Shown: positions 40,862-53,986, counted from the first letter of the stretch. The stretch: 64,000 nucleotides of DNA from Kineobactrum salinum (GCF_010669285.1 NZ_CP048711.1:2666001-2730000); one strand, 5' to 3'. The notes: a model not told the origin generated them from the sequence alone. A program made the numbers and translations.

Positions 40862-41482
40862 GTGTCCATAGCATTGTTGCAATTGATCGAAACCCGGCTG
40901 GCGGGCCATCGCCCGGGGCGGCCGTGGCTGCGCCGGCTGATGAAGCGTTCGGCGGTGGCCCTTGTTCTGCAGGTGCGGGCCGGCGAGTTGCACATTCTAA
41001 TGATCAAACGGGCAGAAAGGGAGGGTGATCCCTGGTCCGGCCACATGGCCTTTCCCGGCGGCCGGATGGACCCCGGCGATGCCCACGGCTATGCGGTGGC
41101 GCTGCGCGAAACGCGCGAGGAAGTCGGGCTGGACCTGCAGCGGCAGGCGCACTGCATTGGCCGGCTGTCGGATATCAACGCCCGGCCCCGCGGCCGGGGC
41201 TTTGGCATGGCTGTCAGCCCCTTTGTCTTCCGGATGGACGGCCCCGCTCATTTCCGGCTCAACCACGAGGTGGCAGAGGTGGTGTGGGTGCCGCTGGAGT
41301 TTCTGCTCGATGACGCCAACCGCGACAGCATGCGCTGGCAGCGCAGGCGGGTGAGCGTCAAAATGCCGTGCTATTTCTATGGCCAGCGCCGTATCTGGGG
41401 ACTCTCTCTGGCCATGCTCGACGAGTTGATGGACCTGGTGGAAGACAGCGGCCGCCGGCGCAGGGAGTGGCGCCGGGCCTAG
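40862..41482 (+). CDS. NUDIX hydrolase, CoA pyrophosphatase-like
   Basis: 206 residues from a GTG start. The NUDIX box is complete: GGRMDPGDAHGYAVALRETREEVGL near residues 61-85 (given in the protein as G...REtrEEvG). The upstream LKRAEREGDPWSGHMAFPGG pattern is typical of the NudL/CoA pyrophosphatase branch. Substrate is inferred, not shown. Head-to-head with modF. Confidence 0.85.
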   Translation: MSIALLQLIETRLAGHRPGRPWLRRLMKRSAVALVLQVRAGELHILMIKRAEREGDPWSGHMAFPGGRMDPGDAHGYAVALRETREEVGLDLQRQAHCIGRLSDINARPRGRGFGMAVSPFVFRMDGPAHFRLNHEVAEVVWVPLEFLLDDANRDSMRWQRRRVSVKMPCYFYGQRRIWGLSLAMLDELMDLVEDSGRRRREWRRA

Positions 41483-41492
41483 CCGGCCCTGG

Positions 41493-42127
41493 TTACTGGT
41501 TCTGACGCAGAAACTCCCGGGTGTCGAGCATCAGTTCGCGCAGGGCCGGATCCTCGCGGCTGGCTTCCAGCAGTGCCTCGCTGTCCACCTGGCCGCGGAC
41601 GTAGGCAGCCACCAGATCCAGCAGTACCGGTGTCATCTTCGGATCCCGCTCCCAGCGCGGTGCATTGACCAGGTTGCCGGTGACCCACTGCTCGGCAAGC
41701 GCCAGCCAGTAGCCGCCGCAACTGGAGAGCCGGTAGTCGCCGATGCGGCCGTAGCTGAAATTGGGCGTATCGGGATCGAAGCCGCCCGGCACGTCCTCTT
41801 CAATACGATGCAGGGCCATGACCCAGCGGCTGCCCACCGGAAAATTGCTGGTCGGGGCCGGCAGAAGTCGCGGGCCTTGAGCCAGATACGGATGGTCGGC
41901 TGCACCTCGCGGCCGCGCAGGGTCTGCTCAAGAGCGAAGTCTATGGAGTTGCCCTTGCCCATCTGCGCGACAGTGCCGCTGACCACCAGATCGGCTCGCC
42001 CCTGGACCTCGCTGAAACTGCCCTGCCACAGGCAATCACAGTCCTCGATCTCCTCCTGCCCGGCGATCGCGGGCGGATGCAGCAGGAGTATCGTGCCCAG
42101 ACAGATGAACAGGCAGTGACGGAGCAT
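41493..42127 (-). pseudogene. Exported protein of unknown function, frameshifted by one base
   Basis: Start ATG 42127 with a signal peptide (MLRHCLFICLGTILLLHPPAIAG). The mature part begins with acidic residues and CDCLW, then ADLVVSGTVAQMGKGNSIDF. The frame is lost after KARDFCRP at the G4 run 41854-41857 (forward); one added base gives ARDFCRPPTSNFPVGSRWVM and a 636-nt gene of 211 residues with five cysteines or so. I do not recognise the family; the SGTV...IRIWL strand pattern could be an OB-like fold, which is a guess. Its start is 11 bases past the hemB stop, so it may be co-transcribed. Confidence 0.6.
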
Positions 42128-42138
42128 CGTGACAGTAC

Positions 42139-44440
<2,302 letters not shown>

Positions 44441-44540
44441 GAGTCGGGATCCTGGAACCTGGGAAGCGAGAGTGGCTGCCGTATGGCAACCCTGATTATC
44501 CAATTGGCGGGGGCCAATTTCCAGCGCCGGCCGGGCGTAT

Positions 44541-44960
44541 TCAAAATGGTCGTACAACGGCCAGGATGATGATCGCAAACAGAAACAGCACCGGCACTTC
44601 GTTGAAAAAGCGAAAATACACATGCCCGTGGCGGTTGTTGTCCGCGATTGCCGCGCGCACATGGCGGCCGCACAGCAGATGATAGCCAATCAGGCAGGCG
44701 ACGCCGGCGAGCTTGAGCCACAGCCAGCCGGCAGTCATATAATAAGCCGGATTGGTAGCGATCAGAGCGAGCCCGAAACCGACAGTCAGCAGCATGAACG
44801 GCGTGACGAATCGGTACAGCTTGCCTGCCATCAGTGCCAGCTGGGCGCGGGTGGCGGCATCCTCGCTGGCGGCAAAATACACCAGGATCCGCGGCAGATA
44901 GAACAGGCCTGCAAACCAGCACACCATGAAAATGAGATGAAACGCTTTTAGCCAGAGCAT
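44541..44960 (-). CDS. hemJ: Protoporphyrinogen IX oxidase HemJ
   Basis: 139 residues with four membrane helices. HemJ is the haem-dependent protoporphyrinogen oxidase that replaces HemG/HemY in many proteobacteria. [28 protein letters not shown] is the family N-terminus with the conserved His (about residue 8); [17 protein letters not shown] near 78 holds the conserved Lys, and [11 protein letters not shown] near 117 is conserved. Position upstream of hemL and hemB makes a three-gene haem block and supports the call over the related CopD family. Confidence 0.92.
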   Translation of the reverse strand: MLWLKAFHLIFMVCWFAGLFYLPRILVYFAASEDAATRAQLALMAGKLYRFVTPFMLLTVGFGLALIATNPAYYMTAGWLWLKLAGVACLIGYHLLCGRHVRAAIADNNRHGHVYFRFFNEVPVLFLFAIIILAVVRPF

Positions 44961-45120
44961 AGCAGCCGGTCCCGACAGTCGCCGTGGATATGTAAAGATC
45001 CAATATTAACAGTTATGCTGTCCGGGATTGGTTTTATACTGGCGTACTGTCCGGTACCAGCTTGTCGCTGCCACAGTATGGTGGCAGCGCCGGCTGTTTG
45101 CAAAATGCACGGGAGCACTA

Positions 45121-46152
45121 ATGATCAGGGTGGGAATTGTGGGCGGCACCGGTTATACCGGTGTCGAGTTGTTGCGCTTGCTGGCCATGCACGAAGGGGT
45201 GGAGGTGGTGACCATTACCTCCCGGGCGGAGGCGGGGCGCCGGGTCGATGAACAGTTTCCCAACCTGCGCGGCTACTACCAGCTGGCATTTGCCGAACCC
45301 GACCCGGGTGTACTGGCCAGCTGTGACCTGGTGTTCTTCGCCACGCCGCACAATGTGGCCATGCAACTGGTGCCGGAACTGCTGGCAGCAGGCACCCGGA
45401 TCGTGGACCTGTCGGCGGACTACCGCATCCGCGATGCGGCCCTGTGGTCGCAGTGGTACGGTGAGCCGCACGCCAGCCCCGACTTGCTGGCTCACGCGGT
45501 ATATGGCCTGCCCGAAGTGAATCGGGAGCAGATCCGCCAGGCCCAGCTGGTGGCCTGCCCCGGCTGCTATCCCACCGCGATCCAGCTGGGCTGGATTCCG
45601 TTGCTGGCCAGGGGGCTGGTGGCACCGGAGGGGCTGATTGCCAGCGCCGCCAGTGGTGCCAGCGGCGCCGGGCGCCAGGCCAAGGTGGACAACCTGCTCA
45701 GCGAGACGGCAGGCAGCTTCAAGGCCTATGGTGCAGCCGGGCATCGCCATCTGCCGGAGATCGAGCAGGGCCTGGGTGACGTCGCCGGCGGCCCGGTAGC
45801 GGTCACCTTCGTGCCGCACCTGTTGCCGATCGTGCGCGGCATCCACGCCACACTGTTTGCTCGCTTGCTGGCATCCCCGCCGGATCTGCAGGCTCTGTTC
45901 GAGGACTATTACCGGGACGAGCCCTTTGTCGATGTACTGCCGGCCGGGGTTCTGCCCCAGACCCGCACCGTCAAGGGCGCCAATCGCTGCCAGCTGTCTG
46001 TCATTGTGCCGCAGCAGCGCGACACGGTCGTGGTACTGTCGGTGATCGATAACCTGGTCAAGGGTGCCTCGGGCCAGGCCGTACAAAACATGAACATCAT
46101 GTTCGGCCTGCCCGAAACCGCCGGTCTGGAGCAGATCGGCCTGCTGCCCTGA
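45121..46152 (+). CDS. argC: N-acetyl-gamma-glutamyl-phosphate reductase
   Basis: 343 residues from ATG 45121 ([21 protein letters not shown]); the frame is open to 45028. It makes N-acetylglutamate semialdehyde in arginine synthesis. NADP loop GGTGYTG at residues 8-14; catalytic Cys in [19 protein letters not shown] near 146; [17 protein letters not shown] and [12 protein letters not shown]. Divergent from hemJ. Upstream of the DUF6776 gene and erpA, as in Pseudomonas. Confidence 0.96.
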   Translation: MIRVGIVGGTGYTGVELLRLLAMHEGVEVVTITSRAEAGRRVDEQFPNLRGYYQLAFAEPDPGVLASCDLVFFATPHNVAMQLVPELLAAGTRIVDLSADYRIRDAALWSQWYGEPHASPDLLAHAVYGLPEVNREQIRQAQLVACPGCYPTAIQLGWIPLLARGLVAPEGLIASAASGASGAGRQAKVDNLLSETAGSFKAYGAAGHRHLPEIEQGLGDVAGGPVAVTFVPHLLPIVRGIHATLFARLLASPPDLQALFEDYYRDEPFVDVLPAGVLPQTRTVKGANRCQLSVIVPQQRDTVVVLSVIDNLVKGASGQAVQNMNIMFGLPETAGLEQIGLLP

Positions 46153-46158
46153 GCTGCT

Positions 46159-46910
46159 GTGGACAACGATCTGAACCGGGCCGCCAACGGCCGCACTTAT
46201 TCCCGCCACCGCCACCGCCAGATCGCGGTCGTGGTGGCGACGCTGGTGGCAGCGCTGATGCTGGGCCTGGGCTTTTTTCTGGGCCGCGCCGCCGCATTCA
46301 GTGGCGCCGGCGTCGATCCGGTACAGTACCGGCAACAGACCACCGAGCTGGCCGGCGCGCGGGAGCAATTGGCGGCCCGGGAGCGCGAACTGGCCATGCT
46401 CGATACCCGTCACCAGGTGGATCGGGCTTCGCTGGAACTGGTGCGGCGGGAGCTGGCGGCGCAAAAAGAGCAGATCGCGGGCCTGGAGGAAGGGGTCCGG
46501 TTTTACCGCAGCTTGATGGCGCCCGGCGAGATCGCCCAGGGGTTCAGCCTGCGCGCCCTTGAACTGGTCGCCAGGGATGAGCCGCGGCGTTTTGGCTTTC
46601 GTATCGTGGCCCAGCAGGAAGCCCGCAAACACACGCCGATGAGCGGTGAGCTCTATGCCGAGGTGCACGGCCAGCTTGACGGCGAGAGCCACAGCTTTCC
46701 CCTGGCACTACTGAGCGATGACCTGGAGGACGCGGTTCAGCCTCTGCGATTTCGCTATTTTCAGTCCATCGAGGGTGAACTTGTCCTGCCCGCCGGCTTT
46801 GAGCCGCAGTTTGTCAGCGTGGCGGCGACCATATCCTCCCCCGCAAGGTCGAGGCGCGGGAGCAATATGCCTGGCAGGTACAGCAGAAGTTCACCCAGGT
46901 CGGGAAGTGA
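46159..46910 (+). pseudogene. DUF6776-like membrane/coiled-coil protein, frameshifted near its 3' end
   Basis: GTG start at 46159, six bases after argC. One membrane helix at about residues 20-45 (IAVVVATLVAALMLGLGFFLG), then a coiled coil (about 55-115) and a small beta-rich domain. The frame is lost at the C5 run 46838-46842; one added C gives VAATISSPRKVEAREQYAWQ, ending at TGA 46908-46910, for 753 nt and 250 residues. The uncorrected frame runs on to 46992 with an unconvincing tail. The family name is from memory of the argC-erpA neighbourhood; no function is known. Confidence 0.7.
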
Positions 46911-46981
46911 CCGCCGCAATCGCGCCACCGGGGCGAAGGGCGCGGGCGAGTGCCTCGCCTCAATGGTGGTATCGGCGACTA

Positions 46982-47013
46982 AAGTTGACTAGTTTACTTG
47001 GTTTTTGGATAAT
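46982..47013 (+). promoter_or_regulatory. erpA promoter with IscR type 1-like site
   Basis: TTGACT (46985-46990) and GATAAT (47008-47013) are spaced by 17 bp, a good sigma-70 promoter about 50 bp before erpA. The -35 region lies in GTTGACTAGTTTACTTGG, which resembles IscR type 1 sites upstream of iron-sulfur genes in other gammaproteobacteria. Repression by holo-IscR is inferred from that match. Confidence 0.6.
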
Positions 47014-47063
47014 GCCGCTTTGCAAGCGGTTAAAGTGGACGCCGCGCGTCCCAGAGAGCGACT

Positions 47064-47417
47064 ATGTCGGTAGCGGAATCATTCAATCCCAGCGGTATCA
47101 ACCTGTCGGCCCAGGCCGTGCAGAAGGTGCGTGAGCTGGTGGAGGAAGAGCAGAATCCGGACCTGAAATTACGGGTCTACATTACCGGTGGCGGCTGCTC
47201 GGGCTTCCAGTATGGTTTCACGTTTGAGGATGCCGCCGCGGATGACGATACCGTGATCGAGCGCGAGGGAGTGGCGGTGCTGGTCGACCCGATGAGCTTC
47301 CAGTACCTGGTTGGTTCGGAGGTTGACTATACCGAAGGCCTGGAAGGCTCGCGTTTCGTCATCAACAACCCCAATGCAACCACGACCTGCGGCTGTGGGG
47401 CTTCGTTCTCCATCTGA
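47064..47417 (+). CDS. erpA: Iron-sulfur cluster insertion protein ErpA
   Basis: 117 residues, A-type Fe-S carrier. The three cluster-binding cysteines are present: [11 protein letters not shown] near residue 44 and [11 protein letters not shown] at the C-terminus. [16 protein letters not shown] near 80 is the ErpA-type segment. It delivers clusters to enzymes such as IspG/IspH and respiratory complexes. The upstream site at 46982-47013 suggests iron-sulfur-responsive control. Convergent with anmK. Confidence 0.96.
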   Translation: MSVAESFNPSGINLSAQAVQKVRELVEEEQNPDLKLRVYITGGGCSGFQYGFTFEDAAADDDTVIEREGVAVLVDPMSFQYLVGSEVDYTEGLEGSRFVINNPNATTTCGCGASFSI

Positions 47418-47426
47418 TATCTGGTG

Positions 47427-48560
47427 TCAGCCGGGGTCACCTGAAATGACCGCGCCGTCGTTTGAACGCCCGGCCGCCGGGTAAATCCCTCCCAGTACCC
47501 GTGTTCCCGCTGCTCCGGTGACCTGCGGCGCGTTGCCTGCCAGGCCTTCCATGCTGCGCCAGGCGAGCCAGGCAAATGCCGCCGCCTCTACCCATTCGGG
47601 ATCAATCCCCAGCACTGCTGTGGTATCCAGGCGGGCTGGCGCCAGCTTCTGATAGAGCCGCCGCATCAGGTCCGTGTTGCGGGCGCCTCCCCCGCAGACA
47701 TACACCTCGTCCACACGCAATTCCCAGTTCCCGATGGCTCGCGCGATGGAGGCAGCGGTGAATTCCGCCAGCGTTGCCTGTACATCGCGCGGGTCCAGGG
47801 CGGGCATTGCCCGCAAGCAATCGTCCAGCCAGTCGAGGTTGAATGCCTCCTTGCCCGTACTGCGGGGGCCGCAGCGCGCCATATAGGGATGCGCTTCCAG
47901 GGCCTTCAGCAACGTGGCTGACACCGTTCCTTCTGCGGACCATTGTCCATGCTGGTCGTAGCGTGCCGCCTGGTGCCGATTGATCCAGTGATCCAGCAGA
48001 GTGTTGCCCGGGCCGGTGTCAAAGCCGGCGCTGAGCGTAAGTCCGGCGAGCAGGCTGACGTTGGCAATGCCACCGATATTGACGATTGCTCGGTTGCGGT
48101 CCGGCGCAGCAAAGGCCGCGGCATGGAATGCGGGCGCCAGTGGCGCTCCCTCGCCGCCGGCGGCCATGTCACGGCGGCGAAAATCCGCAACCGTGGTGAT
48201 ACCAGTCAGCTCCGCTATGGTGTTGGGGTCGCCGATCTGCAGGGTAAAAGGCGCAGTGCGATCGGCGGAGGGCGGGCGATGGCGTATGGTTTGGCCGTGG
48301 CTGCCGATGGCGTTGATGTCAGCGCTGACCAATCCGGCCTCGGCCAGCAGATCCAGACTCGCGGTCGCAAACAACGTGCCCAGATCCCGGTCAAGCCTGC
48401 CCAGCGCCTCGATTTCATTGTCGCCCGGCTGGCTGATGGCGGCGATGCGGGCGCGCAGGGTTGCGGGTATCGGGGCTTCCCGTGCCGCCAGCAGTTTGAT
48501 GGTATTGCCGCCGCAGTCGAGCAGGGCGCAATCGACGGCATCAATACTGGTGCCGGACAT
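47427..48560 (-). CDS. anmK: Anhydro-N-acetylmuramic acid kinase
   Basis: 377 residues from ATG 48560. It cleaves and phosphorylates 1,6-anhydro-MurNAc from cell-wall turnover, feeding recycling. MSGTSIDAVDCALL near the N-terminus, IGSHGQTIRHRPPS near 85, ADFRRRDMAAGGEGAPLAPAFH near 125, NIGGIANVSLL near 162, FDTGPGNTLLDHW and VCGGGARNTDLMRRL. The conserved residues before MSGTS (here SLYLGL) are encoded in frame upstream but no ATG, GTG or TTG precedes them, so the annotated start may be six or more residues short (see findings). With AmgK and MurU it shows active muropeptide recycling. Confidence 0.93.
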   Translation of the reverse strand: MSGTSIDAVDCALLDCGGNTIKLLAAREAPIPATLRARIAAISQPGDNEIEALGRLDRDLGTLFATASLDLLAEAGLVSADINAIGSHGQTIRHRPPSADRTAPFTLQIGDPNTIAELTGITTVADFRRRDMAAGGEGAPLAPAFHAAAFAAPDRNRAIVNIGGIANVSLLAGLTLSAGFDTGPGNTLLDHWINRHQAARYDQHGQWSAEGTVSATLLKALEAHPYMARCGPRSTGKEAFNLDWLDDCLRAMPALDPRDVQATLAEFTAASIARAIGNWELRVDEVYVCGGGARNTDLMRRLYQKLAPARLDTTAVLGIDPEWVEAAAFAWLAWRSMEGLAGNAPQVTGAAGTRVLGGIYPAAGRSNDGAVISGDPG

Positions 48561-48585
48561 CAGCCCCAGATAGAGAGAAGATTGT

Positions 48586-49995
48586 TTAGGGGGCTGCAGC
48601 TTTTATTTCCGCCGTATCGTTCAGGGCCAGCCGGGTATCGGATTGGAGTGATGCCAGCTGCCTGGAAGCACCGGCGATGCTGGCCTGGAAGGCTGGCAAT
48701 TCCGCTGCCGCGAGGACTTTGGCCTTGGGCAGCTGCTTGTGGATCTTGCGGGGATCGCGATGCACGCCGTTGACCAGGAATTCGTAGTGCAAATGGGGCC
48801 CGGTGGCCGCTCCAGTGGCGCCCACGGTGCCGATTACCTGGCCCTGGCTGACCCGCTGCCCCTGCTTCACCTTGCGTTGGTGCAGGTGCAGGTAGTGGGT
48901 GACATACTGATCGCCGTGCTTCAGGAACAGATAGTTGCCATTGGCCCGTGTGTAACCCGACTTGATCACTTTGCCATCGCCTGCGGCGTACACCGGAGTG
49001 CCGGTCGGTGCCGCATAGTCGGTGCCGCGGTGTGGACGGGTGGTCTTGTAGATCGGATGCAGGCGCCGCATGTTGAAATTGGAGCTGATCCGGGTGAAAT
49101 CCACAGGCGCCAGCAAAAAGGCCTTGCGCATGCTGGTGCCGTCTTCGCTGTAATAGCCCACGTCACCGTGACTGTCTTCGTAGCGGAACGCATTCCAGGT
49201 CTTGCCCCGGTTGGTAAAGGACGCGGCTATGATGGTGCCGTCCCTGTATTTTTCACCGTCCAGGTAGTGCTCTTCATAGACGAGGTGGAAAGTGTCGCCC
49301 TGGCGCGGGTCCTGGACAAAATCGATGACGCCGCCAAAAATATTGGCCAGATCCATGATCAACTGGTGCGACAACCCTGCATCCTGGCCCGCCATGAACA
49401 GGGAGGAGGTGATCTCCGCGCTGACCCGGGATTCCCTTGGTTCGGTCTCGCGCACTTGCCGCTCGGTCTTGAAACCGCCTTCTTCACGGCGAAACGTCAG
49501 CGACTCCAGCGGGGAAATGACATGACGCACCGCCAGCAGGCTGCCGTCTTCGGCTGTCTGGAAGGCGATGGTCTGCCGGGGAAAGATACGCGCCAGCGCC
49601 TTGCCCTCCGGCGCTTCGTTGACAACCCGGTGCAGGTCCGCATCGCTGAACCCGGCACGATTGAATATCAGTGACAGGTTGTCGCCGGGGCGTACGGTCT
49701 GTTCGACCCAGCTCGGGCGGGCGGGGGTGGATTCGGCCAGTCCGGCGTCAGTTATCAGGCTGGCGGTGACCGGAGAGGCGTTGACCTCTATCGGAGCCAG
49801 TAAACCCTCTTCCAGGGGGAAATCCAGCTCCAGACCGCTGTGCTTGTTGGCTTCCACTCCGCCCGACGGAGTGAGAATGGTGGTCAGAGCTACGCCGGCG
49901 GTAAGCAACCCCACCGCCAGCAAGTGCTTGCGGGGTATCGGAATCTGGTTGCTGACCCTGGCCGTGGCTCCTCTGGATTTTCTGGATGACTGCAT
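48586..49995 (-). CDS. M23 family cell-wall endopeptidase
   Basis: 469 residues. An N-terminal membrane helix (about 25-42) is followed by an OapA/LysM-like domain (WVEQTVRPGDNLSLIFNRAGFS near 96) and a C-terminal LytM/M23 zinc peptidase (about 305-405) with HRGTDYAAPTGTPVYA and HYLHLH...GPHLHYEFLVNG, giving the full H-xxx-D and HxH ligands, so it should be active. Family members cut peptide cross-links (MepM-like). It is next to anmK and tyrS as in Pseudomonas. Its upstream region faces mobile element copy 2. Confidence 0.93.
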   Translation of the reverse strand: MQSSRKSRGATARVSNQIPIPRKHLLAVGLLTAGVALTTILTPSGGVEANKHSGLELDFPLEEGLLAPIEVNASPVTASLITDAGLAESTPARPSWVEQTVRPGDNLSLIFNRAGFSDADLHRVVNEAPEGKALARIFPRQTIAFQTAEDGSLLAVRHVISPLESLTFRREEGGFKTERQVRETEPRESRVSAEITSSLFMAGQDAGLSHQLIMDLANIFGGVIDFVQDPRQGDTFHLVYEEHYLDGEKYRDGTIIAASFTNRGKTWNAFRYEDSHGDVGYYSEDGTSMRKAFLLAPVDFTRISSNFNMRRLHPIYKTTRPHRGTDYAAPTGTPVYAAGDGKVIKSGYTRANGNYLFLKHGDQYVTHYLHLHQRKVKQGQRVSQGQVIGTVGATGAATGPHLHYEFLVNGVHRDPRKIHKQLPKAKVLAAAELPAFQASIAGASRQLASLQSDTRLALNDTAEIKAAAP

Positions 49996-50073
49996 TATAT
50001 TGCGATCGCGATTGGCTCGGTTCCCGGAGTATATAAAACTTTGCCGCTGACAAAAAGGTGCGATAGAACTTAA

Positions 50074-50297
50074 TGAATGGCACTGGTCTTTAACGATTGG
50101 GTGCCAATAATCCGGTCACTACTGCCGGAGAGTACTTTCGAGACATGCCGTACCCAAAGCACTCGCTGCGCTCATGGGGCAGGCTCTGAATCCATCCATG
50201 GAGGCTCGGATGCGACATCCATGTCGCATACGGTCTCGAAAGTACTCTCCGGCAGTAGCGTCCTCGCATTGAAGCAGCCTTAAGTAAGTGCCATTCA
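50074..50297. mobile_element. MITE-like palindromic element, copy 2
   Basis: 224 bp bounded by perfect 11-bp inverted repeats, TGAATGGCACT (50074-50084) and AGTGCCATTCA (50287-50297). Immediately outside lie direct repeats ACTTAA (50068-50073 and 50298-50303), a 6-bp target duplication. Inside is a perfect 26-bp stem (50119-50144 with 50233-50258) and the inner palindrome shared with copy 1. About 40 bp in the loop (around 50151-50192) are not in copy 1. No transposase is encoded, so it would need one in trans. Confidence 0.85.
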
Positions 50298-50306
50298 ACT
50301 TAAGGT

Positions 50307-50334
50307 TTGCTTTTGTGAGGGGGTATTGTATGGT
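50307..50334 (+). promoter_or_regulatory. Putative tyrS promoter abutting the mobile element
   Basis: TTGCTT (50307-50312) and TATGGT (50329-50334) with a 16-bp spacer lie about 50 bp before tyrS. The -35 box begins four bases after the target duplication of the element, so insertion replaced everything upstream of it. Assigned from consensus match only. Confidence 0.4.
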
Positions 50335-50384
50335 TTGCGCCCCCCAGAATTGCGTCCTGCACGCGTTGAGCCGGGAGTCTCCCG

Positions 50385-51695
50385 ATGAGTAGCAATGCCC
50401 TTTTAGCGGATCTTGGCGCCCGCGGCCTGATCTTCCAGATTGCGGGCGAGGAAGGCCTGTCGGGCTGGCTCGATGGCGGCATGCGCACCCTGTATTGCGG
50501 TTTCGACCCTACTGCGGACAGCCTTCATATCGGTTCACTGGTGCCGCTATTGATGCTGCGGCGCTTCCAGCTGGCCGGACACAAGCCCCTGGCCCTGGTG
50601 GGAGGGGCCACCGGGCTTATTGGCGACCCCTCCTTCAAGGCCCAGGAAAGGCAGCTCAATACGCCGGAGGTGGTGGGAGACTGGGTGGAGCGGATCGGCG
50701 CCCAGGTCTCGCAATTTGTGGATTTTGATGCGGGCCCCCGCTCTGCAGAAGTGGTCAATAACCTGGACTGGATACAGGGCCTGGATGTGCTGACCTTCCT
50801 GCGCGACGTCGGCAAGCACTTCTCGGTCAACTCGATGATACAGAAAGAGTCGGTCAAGCAGCGCCTTGAGCGCGAAGGCAGTGGCATCAGCTTTACCGAG
50901 TTCAGCTACATGATTTTGCAGTCGCTGGACTTTGCCGAGCTCAGCAGGCGCCATGACTGCAGCCTGCAACTTGGCGGCTCCGACCAGTGGGGCAACATCA
51001 CAGGCGGGATAGATCTGACCCGGCGCATGTATGGCCGGCAGGTGTTCGGCCTGACCATGCCGTTGGTGACCAAGGCGGACGGTAGCAAGTTCGGCAAGAC
51101 TGAATCCGGCACCATATGGCTGGACCCGGCACGAACCTCTCCCTATGCCTTCTACCAGTTCTGGCTCAACGCAGCTGATGCGGATGTGTACCGCTTTCTC
51201 AAGTACTTTACCTTTCTGCCGGTGGCCGAGATCGAGTCGTTGGAACAGGCCGATGCCAGACGCGAGGGCCGTCCGGAGGCCCAGTCTGTGCTGGCCCGCG
51301 AGGTCACCCGCCTGGTCCACGGGGAGGCGGGGCTGGTGGCCGCGCAGCGTATTAGCGAAGCGCTGTTCAGTGGTGAGTTGAGCTCGCTGGCGGAGGAAGA
51401 TCTGCTGCAGTTGCGCCTGGATGGGCTGCCAGCGTCGGTGCTGCGGGTTTCCGCCCTGCCGGACACCTTCACCCAGCTGCTGACGGAGTCCGGCATGGCC
51501 GCTTCCGGCAAGCAGGTCAAGGATGCGCTGGGGAGGCAGGCGGTGACCTTGAACGATCGGGCCGTAGGGTGGGATGACAATGCCCGGGTGGCAGAGTGTC
51601 TGACGGCAGCCAGTGCACTGTATGGCCGGTTCTTTATTGCCCGTCTCGGCAAGAAGAAATACCACTTGTTCGAGCTGGAAAGCGCTGTCGACTGA
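50385..51695 (+). CDS. tyrS: Tyrosyl-tRNA synthetase
   Basis: 436 residues, class I synthetase. The HIGH-type motif is HIGS in DPTADSLHIGSLVPLL near residue 45; the KMSKS-type motif is KFGKT in DGSKFGKTESGTIWLD near 230. GGSDQWGNITGGIDL near 196 is the tyrosine/tRNA binding region. A C-terminal S4-like RNA-binding domain (about 365-425) contains SGKQVKDALGRQAVTLN. GGGAG precedes the ATG. It lies just before the rRNA operon, as in Pseudomonas. Confidence 0.97.
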   Translation: MSSNALLADLGARGLIFQIAGEEGLSGWLDGGMRTLYCGFDPTADSLHIGSLVPLLMLRRFQLAGHKPLALVGGATGLIGDPSFKAQERQLNTPEVVGDWVERIGAQVSQFVDFDAGPRSAEVVNNLDWIQGLDVLTFLRDVGKHFSVNSMIQKESVKQRLEREGSGISFTEFSYMILQSLDFAELSRRHDCSLQLGGSDQWGNITGGIDLTRRMYGRQVFGLTMPLVTKADGSKFGKTESGTIWLDPARTSPYAFYQFWLNAADADVYRFLKYFTFLPVAEIESLEQADARREGRPEAQSVLAREVTRLVHGEAGLVAAQRISEALFSGELSSLAEEDLLQLRLDGLPASVLRVSALPDTFTQLLTESGMAASGKQVKDALGRQAVTLNDRAVGWDDNARVAECLTAASALYGRFFIARLGKKKYHLFELESAVD

Positions 51696-51725
51696 GCCGG
51701 GCAGACTGGTAATTTTGGGCATTCT

Positions 51726-51775
51726 GGACTATTTTTTTCAAAGGCCTTGCGCGTTTCGTTGCCGCTGCGTATAGT
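51726..51775 (+). promoter_or_regulatory. rrn promoter P1 with UP-like element
   Basis: TTGCGC (51747-51752) and TATAGT (51770-51775) with a 17-bp spacer, preceded by an A/T stretch (ACTATTTTTTTCAAA, about 51728-51742) that fits an UP element. A GC-rich discriminator follows, typical of stringently controlled rRNA promoters. Confidence 0.6.
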
Positions 51776-51900
51776 TCGCCTCCTTCCGCTGTGACGCGGC
51801 CTCGGAAGGCCACCAAAACAACCTTGCTTTCAACAGCTTAGGTAATACAGGTGGGGCAGATTCGAAGTTGGCAGCCAGTGCGAAATATCGCAAATAGTTG

Positions 51901-51928
51901 TTGCTTTCGGAGCTTCCGCCGGTATAAT
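51901..51928 (+). promoter_or_regulatory. rrn promoter P2
   Basis: TTGCTT (51901-51906), 16-bp spacer, consensus TATAAT (51923-51928), then the GC-rich ACGCGTCCC. About 260 bp upstream of 16S; the P1/P2 pair mirrors E. coli rrn operons. Confidence 0.65.
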
Positions 51929-51986
51929 ACGCGTCCCTTGTCGAGGCACTGTCCCGGCGAGACACCACGGTCCTGGCGACCCTGGG

Positions 51987-52026
51987 CTATTTAACAAAGA
52001 AACGAAGACAGATGTGTGGGCACTTG
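51987..52026 (+). promoter_or_regulatory. 16S leader: boxA-like antiterminator and processing-stem left arm
   Basis: CTATTTAACAA (51987-51997) resembles boxA. Bases 52000-52026 pair over 27 positions with 53743-53769 after 16S, with only G-U exceptions. This is the long RNase III stem enclosing pre-16S rRNA. Confidence 0.7.
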
Positions 52027-52187
52027 TTGAGATAGTTGTCACAACTATCAGACACAACAAGTGACTCATCGATTCATTAGTTTGGATTATGATTTCAAAT
52101 TGTGTCTGAGCCGAGATTTGGATGTTGAAGTGAGGCAATCACGTAAACATCCCCTCTTGTACTTTTTGGGTGCAGAGGTAAAAGATT

Positions 52188-53721
<1,534 letters not shown>

Positions 53722-53828
53722 AACGACCGTGACCTGTTTTAGCAAGTGTCCACACATTTGTCTTCGTTTTGTTTGGTTGATGAAAGACTGTCCTAAGGGC
53801 AGGTGAATGCCGTTGGGTGCTGACTCAT

Positions 53829-53905
<77 letters not shown>

Positions 53906-53910
53906 ATTAT

Positions 53911-53986
53911 GGGGCTATAGCTCAGCTGGGAGAGCGCCTGCCTTGCACGCAGGAGGTCTGCGGTTCGATCCCGCATAGCTCCACCA
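53911..53986 (+). tRNA. tRNA-Ala (TGC)
   Basis: 76 bases, five bases after tRNA-Ile. Nearly identical to E. coli tRNA-Ala1B: GGGGCTA acceptor, anticodon loop TTGCACG (TGC), TTCGATC T-loop and encoded CCA. Confidence 0.98.

Noticed and set aside
45118-46692. 524-codon minus-strand frame over argC and the DUF6776 gene
   Set aside because: Covers two real plus-strand genes and shows no domain.
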